DNA of 64,000 nt from Acholoe squamosa (GCA_949317995.1 OX439036.1:6056356-6120355), one strand, 5' to 3'. Positions 1 through 10,410 are shown, counted from the first letter of the stretch. Notes: generated by a model from the sequence alone, not told the origin. Numbers and translations are program-made.

Positions 1-673
1 TCACAAGTGAGGTACATTGAGAGCTATGGTATTGGCTGCAACATTCTAACTGGGTATTTCTTCCCCACATCAAAGCAAACTTGGCCAGAATAGCTGCCAG
101 GGGGATGGGGGTAGGTGAAGGAGGCGTCCTTGTCTAGACGGATTTACACCTGTCCAGTCAGCACCACAATGACTCACCTGTGATTTCTACATGTTATATA
201 CAGGTAGAAAGGGTATTCCGCGCAGGGCCCATGAGCTATCCCTTCTGTTTGTCTGTTCCTAATATGCGGAAACTAAAATTTAAACAACTAAATATCAAAG
301 TATGCAAGGGCATAGTACCAAACCTAGAGAAGTAACTACTCTTTAAGTTCAGTGTTGATCCTGATAAATAACATGTCTTTGAACTAAAAAGGAAAAGAAA
401 AGAGAAGAAAAAAAAGGGGGGGGGGAATCAGTCCCATGTAGGACACACATTAGATTTAGCAAGGATAGTATGGACATAGGAGGGGAGGGGAGCATGTCCA
501 TGATACAATAGCACATTTTAACACAGAAACTTTCTTAGTTAAAGGCTGCTATTTTTGTATAATAGCAGCCCATCGGTTATCATAATGCAGTATGCCTACC
601 CTATGGCGTTGGCACATTCCTGTGCCGCTATTTCAGCTTTCAAGCCAGGGCCCTGCATTCCCAAATTCATTAT
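1..673. other. No gene or clear repeat seen
   Basis: Mostly single-copy-looking A+T-rich sequence. The only structure is a purine run at about 389-427 (A/G mixture ending in a G run), which is low-complexity DNA. Confidence 0.6.
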
Positions 674-1087
674 GACACCATGTGCGTTCTGGGGTCCCAA
701 ATATACCCCCTTTCCACTAATTTGTGAGTGAAAAGGGACTTTTTATGGCAAAATCACGAATTTTTAAGGTCTAAAAGGTACCCCTTTTTTAATGAAATGT
801 GGACCTATTTACAGCCTACCCCTCTCTATAAAAAAACCAAAATAAACAACAAATCACAAATTTGGATGTCATGCACTCATTTGCAATGCAGAAATTCCAT
901 CTGTTAATGAGATACATGGACAGCTGGAACTATGGTGATTTGAAGACCCCCTTTCCATGAAGGCACATGAGAAAAACACCCCCTTTCCAAGGAGGCTCAT
1001 GTATAAAAGCACCCCTTTTTTTCACTGACTTACAAAGACTTGTAAAAGGGCCCCTTTTTCTGTGTTTTCCGTAACACACATGGTGTC
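674..1087. mobile_element. Family M short inverted-repeat element
   Basis: The block starts GACACCATGTG and ends with its exact reverse complement CACATGGTGTC. Between them are several copies of a CCCCTTTcc-type module (about 709, 778, 951, 978, 1011, 1050) in alternation with A+T-rich spacers. Length about 414 bp, no coding potential. This fits a non-autonomous DNA element; only one copy is seen here, so the family is inferred from structure alone. Confidence 0.5.
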
Positions 1088-1509
1088 AGTGGGCATCAGT
1101 GAGTGCGGGGGCCGGGTTCTCAAGTTATGGTGATTATTTAATCAGTTCACTCATTATATGGTGATCATCTAATTACGTCAGTACATGCAGGTACTTAGTG
1201 CTCTTTGTCTTGGCTCTAACTATGGTTGACAATTGGCCACGGAAACAGGACTCAGACTGCTATACAACCTGGCTTAATTAGGCGGATCCTTAAACCAATT
1301 AAACAGTCACAACCTGGTCTCTAATCAGCCAGGCTTTTGTTCAAGAATTAAGGATAAAATAAAGGGGGGGGGGGTCGGTGAAGAAGAAACAAATACGGCC
1401 CTTAGGTTTCTGAAAATGCAACCTGCCATCACTTTCTATTTCATGGCCTCAGTACATGTATTACAATGTCCACCGATATGTCCATATAAGTAAATACCGT
1501 TATTTTGCA
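1088..1509. other. No gene seen
   Basis: Unremarkable sequence apart from a G homopolymer near 1364-1375. Confidence 0.6.
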
Positions 1510-1832
1510 TAAGGGAGTGGATTTTCGCGTCCTCTCCTCAGTGGGGTCTAAATTTTTTTAAGCCCCCGTGGGGTCATCCTTATATGATGCCATGCCAAAT
1601 TTGACCATTATTGAGCCCCATCCTCCCTCGTCATGTTTTTTTTTTCTTTGTCATTGTGCAATGCTGATGATATTTGGAGAATTAATCCTATCATGCTGGG
1701 TCACCCCTCCCCCTCCCCACCCTCCCCCCTCCAGCATGACATCATTTGTGGATGGCCCCCTCTCACCTTTATTCTGTCGTAGTTCGCTGGCTTTTTCGCT
1801 AAAATGGGGTCTGAGTTTTATTTGCCCTTCCC
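1510..1832. mobile_element. Family C remnant (degenerate)
   Basis: It begins AAGGGAGTGGATTTTCGCG and carries the family C internal pattern of a pyrimidine-rich 'ggggtct-aaattttttt-agcccc' block and a 'gtagttcgctggctttttcgctaaaa' type centre (longer motif at 1778-1803). This is like the intact copy at 2867-3190, but the terminal inverted repeats are lost. Confidence 0.45.
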
Positions 1833-2866
1833 AACTAGGCCGAAATACCTGCCTGCTCACAGGCAGGATCCAAGATGTATACAAATCTATAGTGGCAAAA
1901 ACACATGGCTAGTCTGAACTAAGTACTCACTTTCAGTTCCTGGAAATTGTCCCTCCTATTCACAAACATGTAGTTTTCATGTACATCAGCTTATATTGAC
2001 TGAAACATGAGATATATCCAATAAATCTGACATGTTTATCTTGAGCTTAGATATCACTACCTCAATGACCTCCATTGTCAACATCTTGTGGTGCTACCTG
2101 GTGTTAGACTGTTCTTGAAACATAGGGCTAACCAACCAAGAATAGTGTAGTCTTTTTGGCACTAGGTGGCTACACCTGGCTTCAAGATGGCCGACAATGA
2201 TTTGGAGTTAGGGAGGGAGATTTGAAAATCACCTGGATTATTAATTATTACAAGTATTTCAAGTGCTTTGTGTATTGTGAATCTTTGGATATACATTGAG
2301 GGAAGTGTTGGTGGAAGCATTGGACCTGACATTAAGTACTTCTGTGAGAACTGGGCACTCAGCCAATCTGGCTGACCAAACAGACTACAACAGACACACT
2401 TGGTCTCTGAGGTTCCCTCAGAGCGTCTACGGAGTATTCCCAACCCGCCAAATATGATAACCTTCCCAACCACACTCAAATACCCATATGTAAACCAGCT
2501 TTAGTCATACGTGTGTTACATAAGCCACCATTAAGGAATAACAAATGTCAGTATGAATACTCAATCTACATGGAGAATAGTAACTGGGAACATCACAGAG
2601 TACCCTTATCGAAGCAGACGACAAAAGCGACCGTTAGTTCGTCTTTGTGACACCAGGTGGTACCACGGATGGACGCTGGCGTCCCATGACGTTTTGTGAG
2701 TTGTTGGAGTGTGACGTTATTCTCAGACACAGAACACTTTACTACCTTATTTGGCGAACACCATATGGCGACCAAGCCTTTACTGTACCTTTAAAAGGGT
2801 ACAAATCGTGGGAACCCAACAATATAGTGAATGACCCTCTATACAACCTGTAATAGGTCAACTCTA
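1833..2866. other. No gene seen
   Basis: Open frames of up to about 105 codons occur on the minus strand (2162-2479), but they have no recognisable protein pattern, no convincing splice context and low-complexity composition. No repeat family was recognised. Confidence 0.5.
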
Positions 2867-3190
2867 AGGGAGTGGTCATTATTTATCAACAGGGGGGTGG
2901 TGGTGGGTTTTCGCGCGGACGTGCGGAAATTTTTTACGCCCCCCCCCTTGACGGCAGTCAAAATTTTTTTGTCGCCCCCCCCCGCGCCGGAGGCGTGGAG
3001 AGTTTTCGCGCCCCTCTTTGATCTATAGTAGCGCGCGGGCTTTTTTGCTAAAAAGAGGGTGAATTTTTTTAGCCCCCCCTCAAGAGGGGTCAAATTTTTT
3101 TTAGCCCCCCCCTCGGGAGGGGTCTGAAAATTTTATGCCCCCCCTCAAACCCACCCTCCCCCCCCTGTTGATAAATAATGACCACTCCCT
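2867..3190. mobile_element. Family C element, full length
   Basis: About 324 bp. It opens with AGGGAGTGGTCATTATTT...CAACAGGGGG and closes with the reverse complement (CCCCCTGTTG...CCACTCCCT), a roughly 30-bp near-perfect terminal inverted repeat. The interior has alternating runs of C7-C9 and T/A8 and a central hairpin-like 'gcgcgcggg' segment. It has no coding capacity. The dinucleotide before it is TA. Related partial copies are at 1510, 15575, 19411, 22505 and 25868. The long homopolymers should be treated as possible sequencing-length errors. Confidence 0.8.
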
Positions 3191-3208
3191 AAGGTTAGAA
3201 TCAACGTC

Positions 3209-3258
3209 TTCATGACCAATGGACACGATACATTAATGCATCAGCAGCCCTTAGTTAA
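3209..3258 (+). mobile_element. Family A 3'-end fragment
   Basis: It has the A terminus: gaccaatggacacgat..., then GCATCAGCAGCCCTTAGTTAA. It lies directly before a complete copy, so it is the remnant of an older or tandem insertion. Confidence 0.7.
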
Positions 3259-3265
3259 CACCCAG

Positions 3266-3526
3266 TAAACTCTTAAAAGGCCGCTGATGCAGGAGTGCAT
3301 CATGCCCTGTGGTCAGCATGATGCACCAATAAAGTGCTGGCGAAACTGCTTGGCAGCACCTCATTGGTGCATCATGCCAACCCTACGGGTTGATACACAT
3401 ACTCTCGCAGGGTCGGCATGATGCTCCAATGAAGCGCTGGTGAGTAGTCTTGCCAGCACTTCATTGGTGCATCATGATGACCAATGGGCATGATGCATTA
3501 TTGCATCAGGGCCCTTAAAGGGTTAA
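3266..3526 (+). mobile_element. Family A element, full length (cloverleaf-type MITE)
   Basis: About 261 bp. The outer ends pair over about 50 nt (left TTAAAAGGCCGCTGATGC, right GCATCAGGGCCCTTAAAGG). Inside are two hairpin arms of about 25 bp each (GATGCACCAATAAAGTGCTGG... and GATGCTCCAATGAAGCGCTGG-type, each with its reverse complement) and a short central arm (CCAACCCTACGGG...AGGGTCGG). The right end is GGGTTAA. It has no open frame of interest and is one of several full copies (also 23423, 33479, 38813, 44319). Confidence 0.85.
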
Positions 3527-4092
3527 CACCCCGGATAAGTACACACGAAATGATATATCTGTAGGCATGGACTCCAATCCATATCTGTATTCCAGTCTTT
3601 ACTATGTGGTCATGGTCTGTTAGTTGAGGCATGTGAATCAATACACACGTCACCGTCTGCATATACTACGTCATGACATCAATAGGATGATAACACACAC
3701 TCAGCAAAGTCGTCAATCAGAAATACAGACCTCACTAATCTTGATGACAAATCTTAAAATTTTCATATGGAGGTCTTTAAATATATAGTTCCTTCACGTC
3801 ATTTTAATATATCATTCTTTCCAATATGAAAAGTAGAAAAGGAAAACTGAGGCAAAGGGGAAAAATTATTTTCCTCTCTGAGTAATGTTTTACACTCAAT
3901 TCTACACAATCTAAACAGGCCTAGGCGTAATAAGACATTGGACTATATTGAACAAGACAAACTGAAAATATAAACATAAGCATCATAGTGGTTGAAACTT
4001 GCCTGGGATAAAATTCGATGGCAACAGTGTCAGACAGATACAATCATTCAATGGGACAGGTACACCTGGTTTCCCCCCACCCCTCCTCATTT
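3527..4092. other. No gene or repeat recognised
   Basis: A+T-rich sequence with no long open frame and no match to the element families in this window. Confidence 0.6.
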
Positions 4093-4310
4093 TTAAAAAT
4101 AACTGTTGAAACTACCAGGGACCTTCGTAAAACTGAACAGTGAACCACCATTATTGCATTGCAGTGAACCAGTCTAGTTCATACAAGAAGTCCCAGGTGG
4201 CAGTACAGTGGTACATAATTGTACAAGGAATCTCTGTGAAAATAATGATGGATCACTTGCAACTTTGGGACGAGGATTCCGCTTTAATTTCTTAACATTG
4301 TTTAACAGTG
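4093..4310 (-). mobile_element. Family B element
   Basis: It carries the shared B body: AAAACTGAACAGTGAACCA, CCAGGTGGCAGTACAGTGG, AAGGAATCTCTGTGAAAATAA and an 'actttgggacgagga' block, ending TTTAACAGTG. Other copies are at 16054, 21621, 29130 (opposite orientation), 31700 and 34740 (opposite). No coding potential; it fits a MITE of about 200-220 bp. The strand label is arbitrary. Confidence 0.75.
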
Positions 4311-4331
4311 CTCCCCATGTATCGTCCCAGA

Positions 4332-4750
4332 CCCGGGGGGGGGCACTTCAATTTTTTTTATACGGGTGTGTGGCTGAACCCCCAACTAACCTTACCCTTG
4401 CTAGGGCCCTCAATCGCGTTTTTTTTCTTCAAAACCCTACCCTTGCTAGGGAACTTTTGACATAATAGTCTTAGATTTTGCTCAAAATATCTTAAATTGA
4501 CCTTGTTTGGGAGAAGATTTGTATTTTGTTCATGCTATTTGCATGAAACCTGGGAAAATTTTCCACTTGAATCAGGGTATTTTGCTGAAAGTTGACCCTT
4601 GCTAGGGACATTTTGCTCAAAAGTAGACCCTTGCTAGGGACATTTTGGTCTGAAACCAGAGGCTTGGTAGGGACATTTGCCTGAAAAAGTACCCTTGCCA
4701 GCCGCACATATGTGTATATCCAACATAGGGAGTGCCCCCCCCCCCGGGGT
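4332..4750. mobile_element. Family G element (CCCTTGCTAGGG repeats)
   Basis: The outer ends are inverted G/C runs (left ccggggggggg-cacttc, right gggagtgccccccccccgg). Inside are at least six copies of a short module (T)ACCCTTGCTAGGGACATTTTG, some with GGTCTGAAACCAG. The inverse copy of the same element lies at 41195-41575. No plausible protein; the open frames here read through the module only. Confidence 0.75.
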
Positions 4751-4863
4751 CCCAGACATCACCCACAGTCTGGTTCCTCCCATCTGGTTAACTCCTATCT
4801 CACCTGAACACACCCCATACCCCCTCCTGCCCCCCCCCCCACACACACACTTTACACACGTGG

Positions 4864-5031
4864 CTCTAGACCCCTAAAATCGACATGGCAACACGAGCCT
4901 TTTGAGCCATAGTGACAGGACATCTTCCTCAAAACCGACAGGAGGGGACATGGAGAAAAATTATTTGAAATTGACAAGAGTGTCTGGCCATTTATTAAAA
5001 TCGACAGGAGATAAGGGAACCCCCCCATCCA
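4864..5031 (-). mobile_element. Family D copy
   Basis: It begins TAGACCCCTAAAATCGACAT and ends in a CCCCCCCATCC run. It contains repeated 'aaatcgacatgg' / 'agtgacagg' modules shared with the copies at 5476, 5803, 16965 and 30113. Between 4751 and 4863 there is only C-rich and CA-rich low-complexity DNA. Confidence 0.7.
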
Positions 5032-5475
5032 GTGCCCCACGTATCTATACCCTCTCTTTCACCTTTACCTACCCACACCCTGTACCTACCTCTTCTAAGT
5101 GTGACGCGTGTTGTTCTGCTGCCCATGCCTTATATATCCCACACGTGTATGGCGCACCGTCCAGCTCACCGAGCAGCACACAGAGCAACTCGTACAGTTA
5201 CAAACTCCATAATAGATACCGATCTGACGCTCTCTTTTTGCAGCTCTATATAACCTGCTCCACCTCACACCCAGCGTCCGCCATCAGCGGCTGGAGCTCA
5301 GTGCGCCTGCGCAGGTACACAAATATTCTGTCACCATGGATACGGTGCAGCAGGCATGCATGACTAGGTGTGGGTGTGGTAGGAGAGGAGGAGAGTAAAC
5401 TGGCTCCTGTCCCTGATACATGGAATGAAGTTTGGTTCAATATTTTAACTCTTTATGTTCCACTGATGCTATAAT
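5032..5475. other. No gene seen
   Basis: It has overlapping open frames on both strands of up to about 150 codons (4902-5363), which start in the adjacent family D copy. Ser/Thr/Pro-rich composition without a domain and the read-through from a repeat argue against a gene. Confidence 0.5.
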
Positions 5476-5720
5476 GGGGGTCTAGATGGGGGGTCCCCAT
5501 GTCACATGTCGATTTTAAGAAATTGCCATGTCACTTGTCACTAAATTTCTATTTTCCCATGTCCTTGTCACTAGGCTTCATGTCAGATGTCAATTTTAAG
5601 GAAAGGCCTTGTCTCTTGTCACTAACTTTTTCCTTTCCATGTCCTTGTCACTAAGCTCCATGTCACATGTCGATTTTAAGAAATGGCCATGTCACCCTGT
5701 CGAATTTAGGGGTCTAAACC
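5476..5720 (+). mobile_element. Family D element
   Basis: Its left end GGGTCTAGATGGGGGGTCCCC-type and right end TTTAGGGGTCTAAACCC are partly inverted. In between, modules such as CATGTCGATTTTAAGAAA and CCATGTCCTTGTCACTA repeat about six times at 30-45 bp spacing. No coding potential. The role is unknown; the subterminal-repeat structure fits a non-autonomous DNA transposon. Confidence 0.75.
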
Positions 5721-5744
5721 CATTATAATACATGATATAACATC

Positions 5745-6118
5745 ATACCAATTGGTCGTCATGATGTCTCAATGTAGCCCTGGTGAGTTATACTACACTA
5801 TGGGTATGGATCACTAAAATCGACATGGCGACATGGGCTATTTTAGGCTTAGTGACATGGGACATGGACATTTTCTTTAAATTGACATGGTGACATGACC
5901 ATTTCTTAGAATTGACATGGGGACATGGCCATTTTTTTAAATCGACATGTGACATGGGGGACCCCCATCCACACCCCCTACACTCATGCATCATGATGAT
6001 CCTACAGGGTTGATACACTCCCGGAGTGTTGGCATGATACACGAATGAAGTGCTGGTGAGCAGACTCACGAGCACTTCATTGGTGCATCATGGCGACCAA
6101 TGGGCATGATACACCATG
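5745..6118 (+). mobile_element. Family A element interrupted by family D
   Basis: The left part (5745-5802) ends 'gccctggtgagttatactacac'-like sequence and the right part (5979-6118) resumes TCATGCATCATGATGATCC, continuing with the central arm (ACTCCCGGAGTGTTGG) and the third hairpin arm to CCAATGGGCATGATACACC. The break is filled by a D copy, so D inserted after A. Confidence 0.7.
5803..5978 (-). mobile_element. Family D copy nested in family A
   Basis: It has AAAATCGACATGGCGACATGG, three further 'attgacatggngacatg' modules and a terminal GTGACATGGGGGACCCCCAT. This is the reverse orientation of the copy at 5476. It splits a family A hairpin loop region. Confidence 0.75.
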
Positions 6119-6494
6119 ACAGGCTCTACTCATACATCACGTGACCCATACTAGGCCCACTGTACTATAGCTGTTTAAATGCTGCATGATGGGATAGGCT
6201 TAGGTAATGATTCTCATTATCTAACTCCTTTTTATTGGGAGGTGAATATCATACCCACAGAATTAATTTAACTTCTAGAGTAAATTAGCTCAAGAGCATC
6301 AATAGGGGAAAGGAGTATGCACGCACAGAATGACCCAGGATGTTCAAATGAGGCCCCCTTTCACAATTAAGCAATACATGGTTTTTGTTCGTTTTCTATT
6401 TGTTGGATACCATGAGTTTTCGTGAAAAAATAAAGACATCTTGTCTATCCTGAAAATATTCAATACATGTGTAGAGGTTGGCGGAAAACGTCCT
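6119..6494. other. No gene seen
   Basis: No open frame or repeat of note. A tRNA-like unit on the minus strand begins just beyond it. Confidence 0.55.
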
Positions 6495-6565
6495 GGAGAA
6501 AACGGGAGTCAAACCCGGGACCCTCCAACCTGCAGGCGGAAGCTCTACCGCTGAGCTACTTCCCC
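6495..6565 (-). tRNA. tRNA-Cys(GCA)-like sequence, probably pseudogene or SINE head
   Basis: Read on the minus strand, 71 nt fold as a tRNA. The acceptor GGGGAAG pairs with TTTCTCC (with G-U pairs), the D arm is GCTC/GAGC, and the anticodon loop CTGCAGG gives anticodon GCA. The T loop is TTTGACT. The A box TAGCTCAGCGG is intact and the B box GGTTTGACTCC has one change from GGTTCGANTCC. Defects: one mismatch in the anticodon stem, one in the T stem, and several G-U pairs in the acceptor. This points to a decayed tRNA-Cys or the head of a tRNA-derived SINE rather than a working gene. Confidence 0.55.
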
Positions 6566-6585
6566 GTTTGACATTCTCTACCTTC

Positions 6586-7012
6586 CACCTACATCTGGAT
6601 TGGTATAATACACAAGGGGGGGCAGCTTATACCGGCTGACCAGCCCCTGAGGGCTGGTGCAACCGGAACGGGGCAGATGGCCTACCGCCATGGACTTATA
6701 GCCAGAGCTGGCCCCTACACTCCTCCCAACCAGCTTCAACCATGGCCAACCAGCACCAAGCATTCCTCCCAACCAGATCGCTTGGGCTTTTTCAAGCAGT
6801 GTGAGGCACTCCTGACTTCCCAGTTGACCTACCAGTACATAGTACTGCCAGGGTCGAAGCGTATCTGTATTATACCGTTCCAGGCACCTACACCTGGATT
6901 GGTATGACACACATGTAGGGGGGAGCTACCACCGGATGCCAGCCCCTGGGGGCTGGGATCTCCAGAAACGGGGCTGCTGGCCTTACGGCAGAGCCGGCCC
7001 CTACCTGAGTAA
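6586..7012. repeat. Two direct copies of a ~130-bp segment
   Basis: 6586-6720 and 6884-7012 align along their length: both start near 'acatctggattggtat' / 'acacctggattggtat', run through a G run, a 'ccagcccctgagggctgg' / 'ccagcccctgggggctgg' hairpin, 'aacggggc' and end 'ggcccctac'. The spacer is about 160 bp. They adjoin the tRNA-like unit. Open frames of 60-110 codons across them are repeat artefacts. Confidence 0.7.
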
Positions 7013-7913
7013 ATCACCAGTCCTTGTCAAGTCTAGGACGGTGGGGATTGGGATGTATCAGGGATCGACCCTCCCTGGTATTGGTGCCTGGAGGAGGGGG
7101 TGGTGGGGGGGGGGTGGTGGTTAGTGTTTTATAGGTTATGTTAGATCTATACACACATAATGTGTGCACCTGTTGTTACTATGGAGATCAGAAACGCAAC
7201 TCTCTGACTGACAAAAGCCAGGAAAAATAGATGATTCTGGGGAGGCTATTTTTCCTAGGGTTTGATATATCTCAATAATTATAGACCTCTACCTAGAACC
7301 AGGAATTCCTGGTATAAATTGACATTTGGCTTGAATGTTTAAAAGGTAACTGTTCTATAATTATAGGTGTAGGTGTATAATGTGTACCCATCATCAGAAA
7401 CTGTCAATATCATGTAGAATGAATATTCCTGTAATAATATGTCGTTAGATACTAATATGATATATTTATAATGGTCTATTAAATTGAATGTTGAACATTA
7501 TGACAACTGGAGGACCCATCGTAACATTGCCTGGCCTGCAGCACCCCTGCCTCAGCTATTGGCTAATTCGTATAGAGTGCAAAGACTTGGGACACAACCA
7601 TAGTACCGTGCTGAACCTGCAGGTGGCACCACTGTGTTTATAGTCCGCTTGGATTTTGTGTTCAGTTAAACTCTAGTCAGCATGAACCTGTGTCCTGATT
7701 TACTCTGTCTCACACAGTGTAGATGGTACACAACTCTGTGTACAAACAATATCAATCAATAACCACAGGCTACATGTATGTAGTATACAGTGTCACCTTG
7801 ACACATTTATCTACTGGTGCAGAAATAAATAACCAGCACATTATTTTAAAACACTCTACAGTGGCCCTACAGCAGATATGTGTTTGTATGGATATACAGT
7901 GAAAATAGAATTT
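7013..7913. other. No gene seen
   Basis: G-rich low complexity at 7086-7122, then A+T-rich sequence without open frames, splice-flanked exons or recognised repeats. Confidence 0.6.
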
Positions 7914-8000
7914 TGAAAAAAAAAAAAGAAATGAAGAAAAGAAAGAAAGATATAACGAAGAAAGAAAGAAAGAATGAAAGAATGAAAGAAAGAAAGGAGT

Positions 8001-8060
<60 letters not shown>

Positions 8061-8078
8061 GGAAGAAAGAAATAGAAA
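7914..8078 (+). repeat. (AAAG)n microsatellite
   Basis: Imperfect GAAA/AAAG repeat; nearly pure from about 8001 to 8060. The Lys/Arg/Glu-rich and Phe/Leu/Ser-rich open frames on the two strands here are translation of the repeat. Confidence 0.95.
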
Positions 8079-8121
8079 TTCTCTGTGCCAAAAGAACTAT
8101 ATGTATTTTGGAAACACTAAT

Positions 8122-8994
8122 ACAACCCTAGCCTATAAATCCATCTCCCCAGGACTGCATTCATGCATCATGCCATCCTCCCAGTAACCCTAGCCTATAA
8201 ATCCACCTCCCCAGGACCGCATTCATGCATAATGCCATCCTCGCAGTAACCCTAGCTTATAAATCCACCTCCCCAGGACTGCATTCATGCATCATGCCAT
8301 CCTCCCAGTAACCCTAGCCTATAAATCCATCTCCCCAGGACTGCATTCATGCATCATGCCATCCTCCCAGTAACCCTAGCCTATAAATCCACCTCCCCAG
8401 GACCGCATTCATGCATCATGCCATCCTCCCAGTAACCCTAGCCTATAAATCCACCTCCCCAGGACCGCATTCATGCATAATGCCATCCTCGCAGTAACCC
8501 TAGCCTATAAATCCACCTCCCCAGGACCGCATTCATGCATAATGCCATCCTCGCAGTAACCTAGCCTATAAATCCATCTCCCCAGGACTGCATTCATGCA
8601 TCATGCCATCCTCCCAGTAACCCTAGCCTATAAATCCACCTCCCCAGGACCGCATTCATGCATAATGCCATCCTCGCAGTAACCCTAGCCTATAAATCCA
8701 CCTCCCCAGGACCGCATTCATGCATAATGCCATCCTCGCAGTAACCCTAGCCTATAAATCCACCTCCCCAGGACCGCATTCATGCATAATGCCATCCTCG
8801 CAGTAACCCTAGCCTATAAATCCATCTTCCCAGGACTGCATTCATGCATCATGCCATCCTCCCAGTAACCCTAGCCTATAAATCCATTTCCCCAGGACTG
8901 CATTCATGCATCATGCCATCCTGCCAGTAACCCTAGCCTATAAATCCATTTCCCCAGGACTGCATTCATGCATCATGCCATCCTCCCAGTAGGA
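8122..8994 (+). repeat. 62-bp minisatellite, ~14 units
   Basis: Successive CAGTAACCCTAG starts are 62 bp apart (8182, 8244, 8306 ...). Each unit carries CCTATAAATCCACCTCCCC and GCATTCATGCATCATGCC or its variant GCATTCATGCATAATGCC. The two variants (ACTGCATTC...ATCATGCC with CTCCC, and ACCGCATTC...ATAATGCC with CTCGC) are mixed in blocks. The GCATTCATGCATCATGCC half matches an arm of family A, so the array may have been seeded by that element. Confidence 0.95.
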
Positions 8995-9030
8995 GTAGAC
9001 TAGTAGGATGCAGTGCTGAATCCAACCCTT

Positions 9031-9289
9031 GCCAGGGCTGCACTGGTGCGTCATGCGGTGCCGGGGCTGCACTGGTGCGTCATGCGGTGCCGGGGCTGCA
9101 CTGGTGCGTCATGCGGTGCCGGGGCCGCACTGGTGCGTCATGCGGTGCCAGGGCCACACTGGTGCGTCATGCGGTGCCAGGGCCGCACTGATGCGTCATG
9201 CAGTGCCAGGGCTGCACTGATGCGTCATGCGGTGCCGGGGCTGCACTGATGCGTCATGCCATGCCAGCATTGCACTGATGCATCATGCC
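9031..9289 (+). repeat. 29-bp minisatellite, ~9 units
   Basis: GTGCGTCATGCGGTGCC repeats at 9046, 9075, 9104 and onwards with 29-bp spacing; the last units drift to GATGCATCATGCC and run into a family A fragment. Because 29 is not a multiple of 3, the frame cycles through all three phases, which explains the Cys/His-rich open frames of 63-78 codons. Confidence 0.92.
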
Positions 9290-9440
9290 GACCATATAGC
9301 AATTATGCACTCCCAGTAGGATCATCATGATGCACCCATGAAGTGCTGCAAGCAGTCTCACCATCACTACATTGGTGCATCATGCCGACCAAGATACATG
9401 AACCTGGAGGTATAAAATAGCTCTTAAAGGGGTTTCTTAC
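9290..9440 (+). mobile_element. Family A fragment
   Basis: It contains GATGCACCCATGAAGTGCTG, then a loop and ACATTGGTGCATCATGCCG, and ends near CTCTTAAAGGGG. It is degenerate and continuous with the 29-bp array on its left. Confidence 0.6.
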
Positions 9441-9453
9441 TGACTCTTTCCGT

Positions 9454-9701
9454 AAGCCTTCAAGGGCTGCTGATGCATTAAGGCTTCATGAAAATTGGAT
9501 GTTACGATGCATTCATGCAGTCCTGTAGATTAACTCAACAGGGCTGCATTCATGCATCATGCTGACCGTACAGACTTTATACATCCCGTCAGAATGCACA
9601 GATGAAGTGGTGGCAACAGCGTCGCAAGCGCTTCATTGGTATATATCGTGGCGACCAATGGGCATGATGAACTGATGCATCAGCGGCATTTAAAGGGTTA
9701 A
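9454..9701 (+). mobile_element. Family A element, diverged full-length copy
   Basis: Left end CCTTCAAGGGCTGCTGATGC, right end GATGCATCAGCGGCATTTAA, followed by AGGGTTAA. The internal arms are decayed (AGTCCTGTAGATTAACTCAACAGGGCTGCATTCATGCATC type, position 9518-9560; third arm at 9592-9645). Confidence 0.7.
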
Positions 9702-10227
9702 AGGCTGACTTATATACATCAGGCTTGCACCAGTGAGTAACGCACCACCACTGCATTTGAGCACAATGATGACCCATCAGATGCAGCACCGGGGTGATGT
9801 TTGATGCAGCCAAGCCACGTGTTGCATTAACGTATCATATACCTTTTTTGTTTTTGTTTTTGTTCCAGCTTTACCACATCATTTTCATGATTTTAAATGG
9901 CTGCCGAACCTTTATTTCCACAACTAACTCTTGGCATACAAAGCAATCCTGGAGCTTACATACAATATAAATTATCATGCGGATAGACTTGAAATAACAT
10001 AGAATAGTTGGAGTAAACACTGCTGATGCCAACCAGACAGTGAGATAGTAGATATTTTGGTGAGTGGAGGTGCAGTAGAAGTTGATGATAATGGTAGTTG
10101 TTTTCCCGGCAGTGTGGGCATTTTCAGTAATTTCAATGCAGTTTCTTATTACATGTGCCTAGCCGACAATTTAGGGATTATACCTTTCATGGGAGATTGA
10201 TTTTAAGGTGACGAGGCAACCATGGAA
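9702..10227. other. No gene; one decayed family A piece
   Basis: 9720-9830 has scattered family A words (CACCAGTGAGTAACGCACCA, GATGCAGC). The remainder is A+T-rich with a T/G run at 9843-9862 and no exon I can support. Confidence 0.5.
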
Positions 10228-10410
10228 GATTGACTCATAACTGCACTCATGCATCACGATGACCCATGGCTGCTTTCACGCATCATGCTGGCCCTGATGC
10301 ACTGTACATAGGTGTTTTGCTGATTGTAAGTTACTCACCACCACTGCATTGGTGCATCATGGCGAAAGAGGAACATGAACCTGGAGGCATCATGCGGCCT
10401 CTACATGGTT
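10228..10410 (+). mobile_element. Family A fragment, degenerate
   Basis: Recognisable words are CACTCATGCATCACGATGACC, CACGCATCATGCTGGCCCTG and GCATTGGTGCATCATGGCG (positions 10245-10365). No complete arms or ends remain. Confidence 0.5.

Noticed and set aside
4902-5363. Plus-strand frame of 153 codons.
   Set aside because: Starts in a family D element, low complexity, no splice signals.
7867-8187. Lys/Arg/Glu-rich or Phe/Leu/Ser-rich peptides.
   Set aside because: Translation of the AAAG microsatellite.
9013-9249. Cys/His-rich small proteins.
   Set aside because: Product of the 29-bp satellite cycling through frames.
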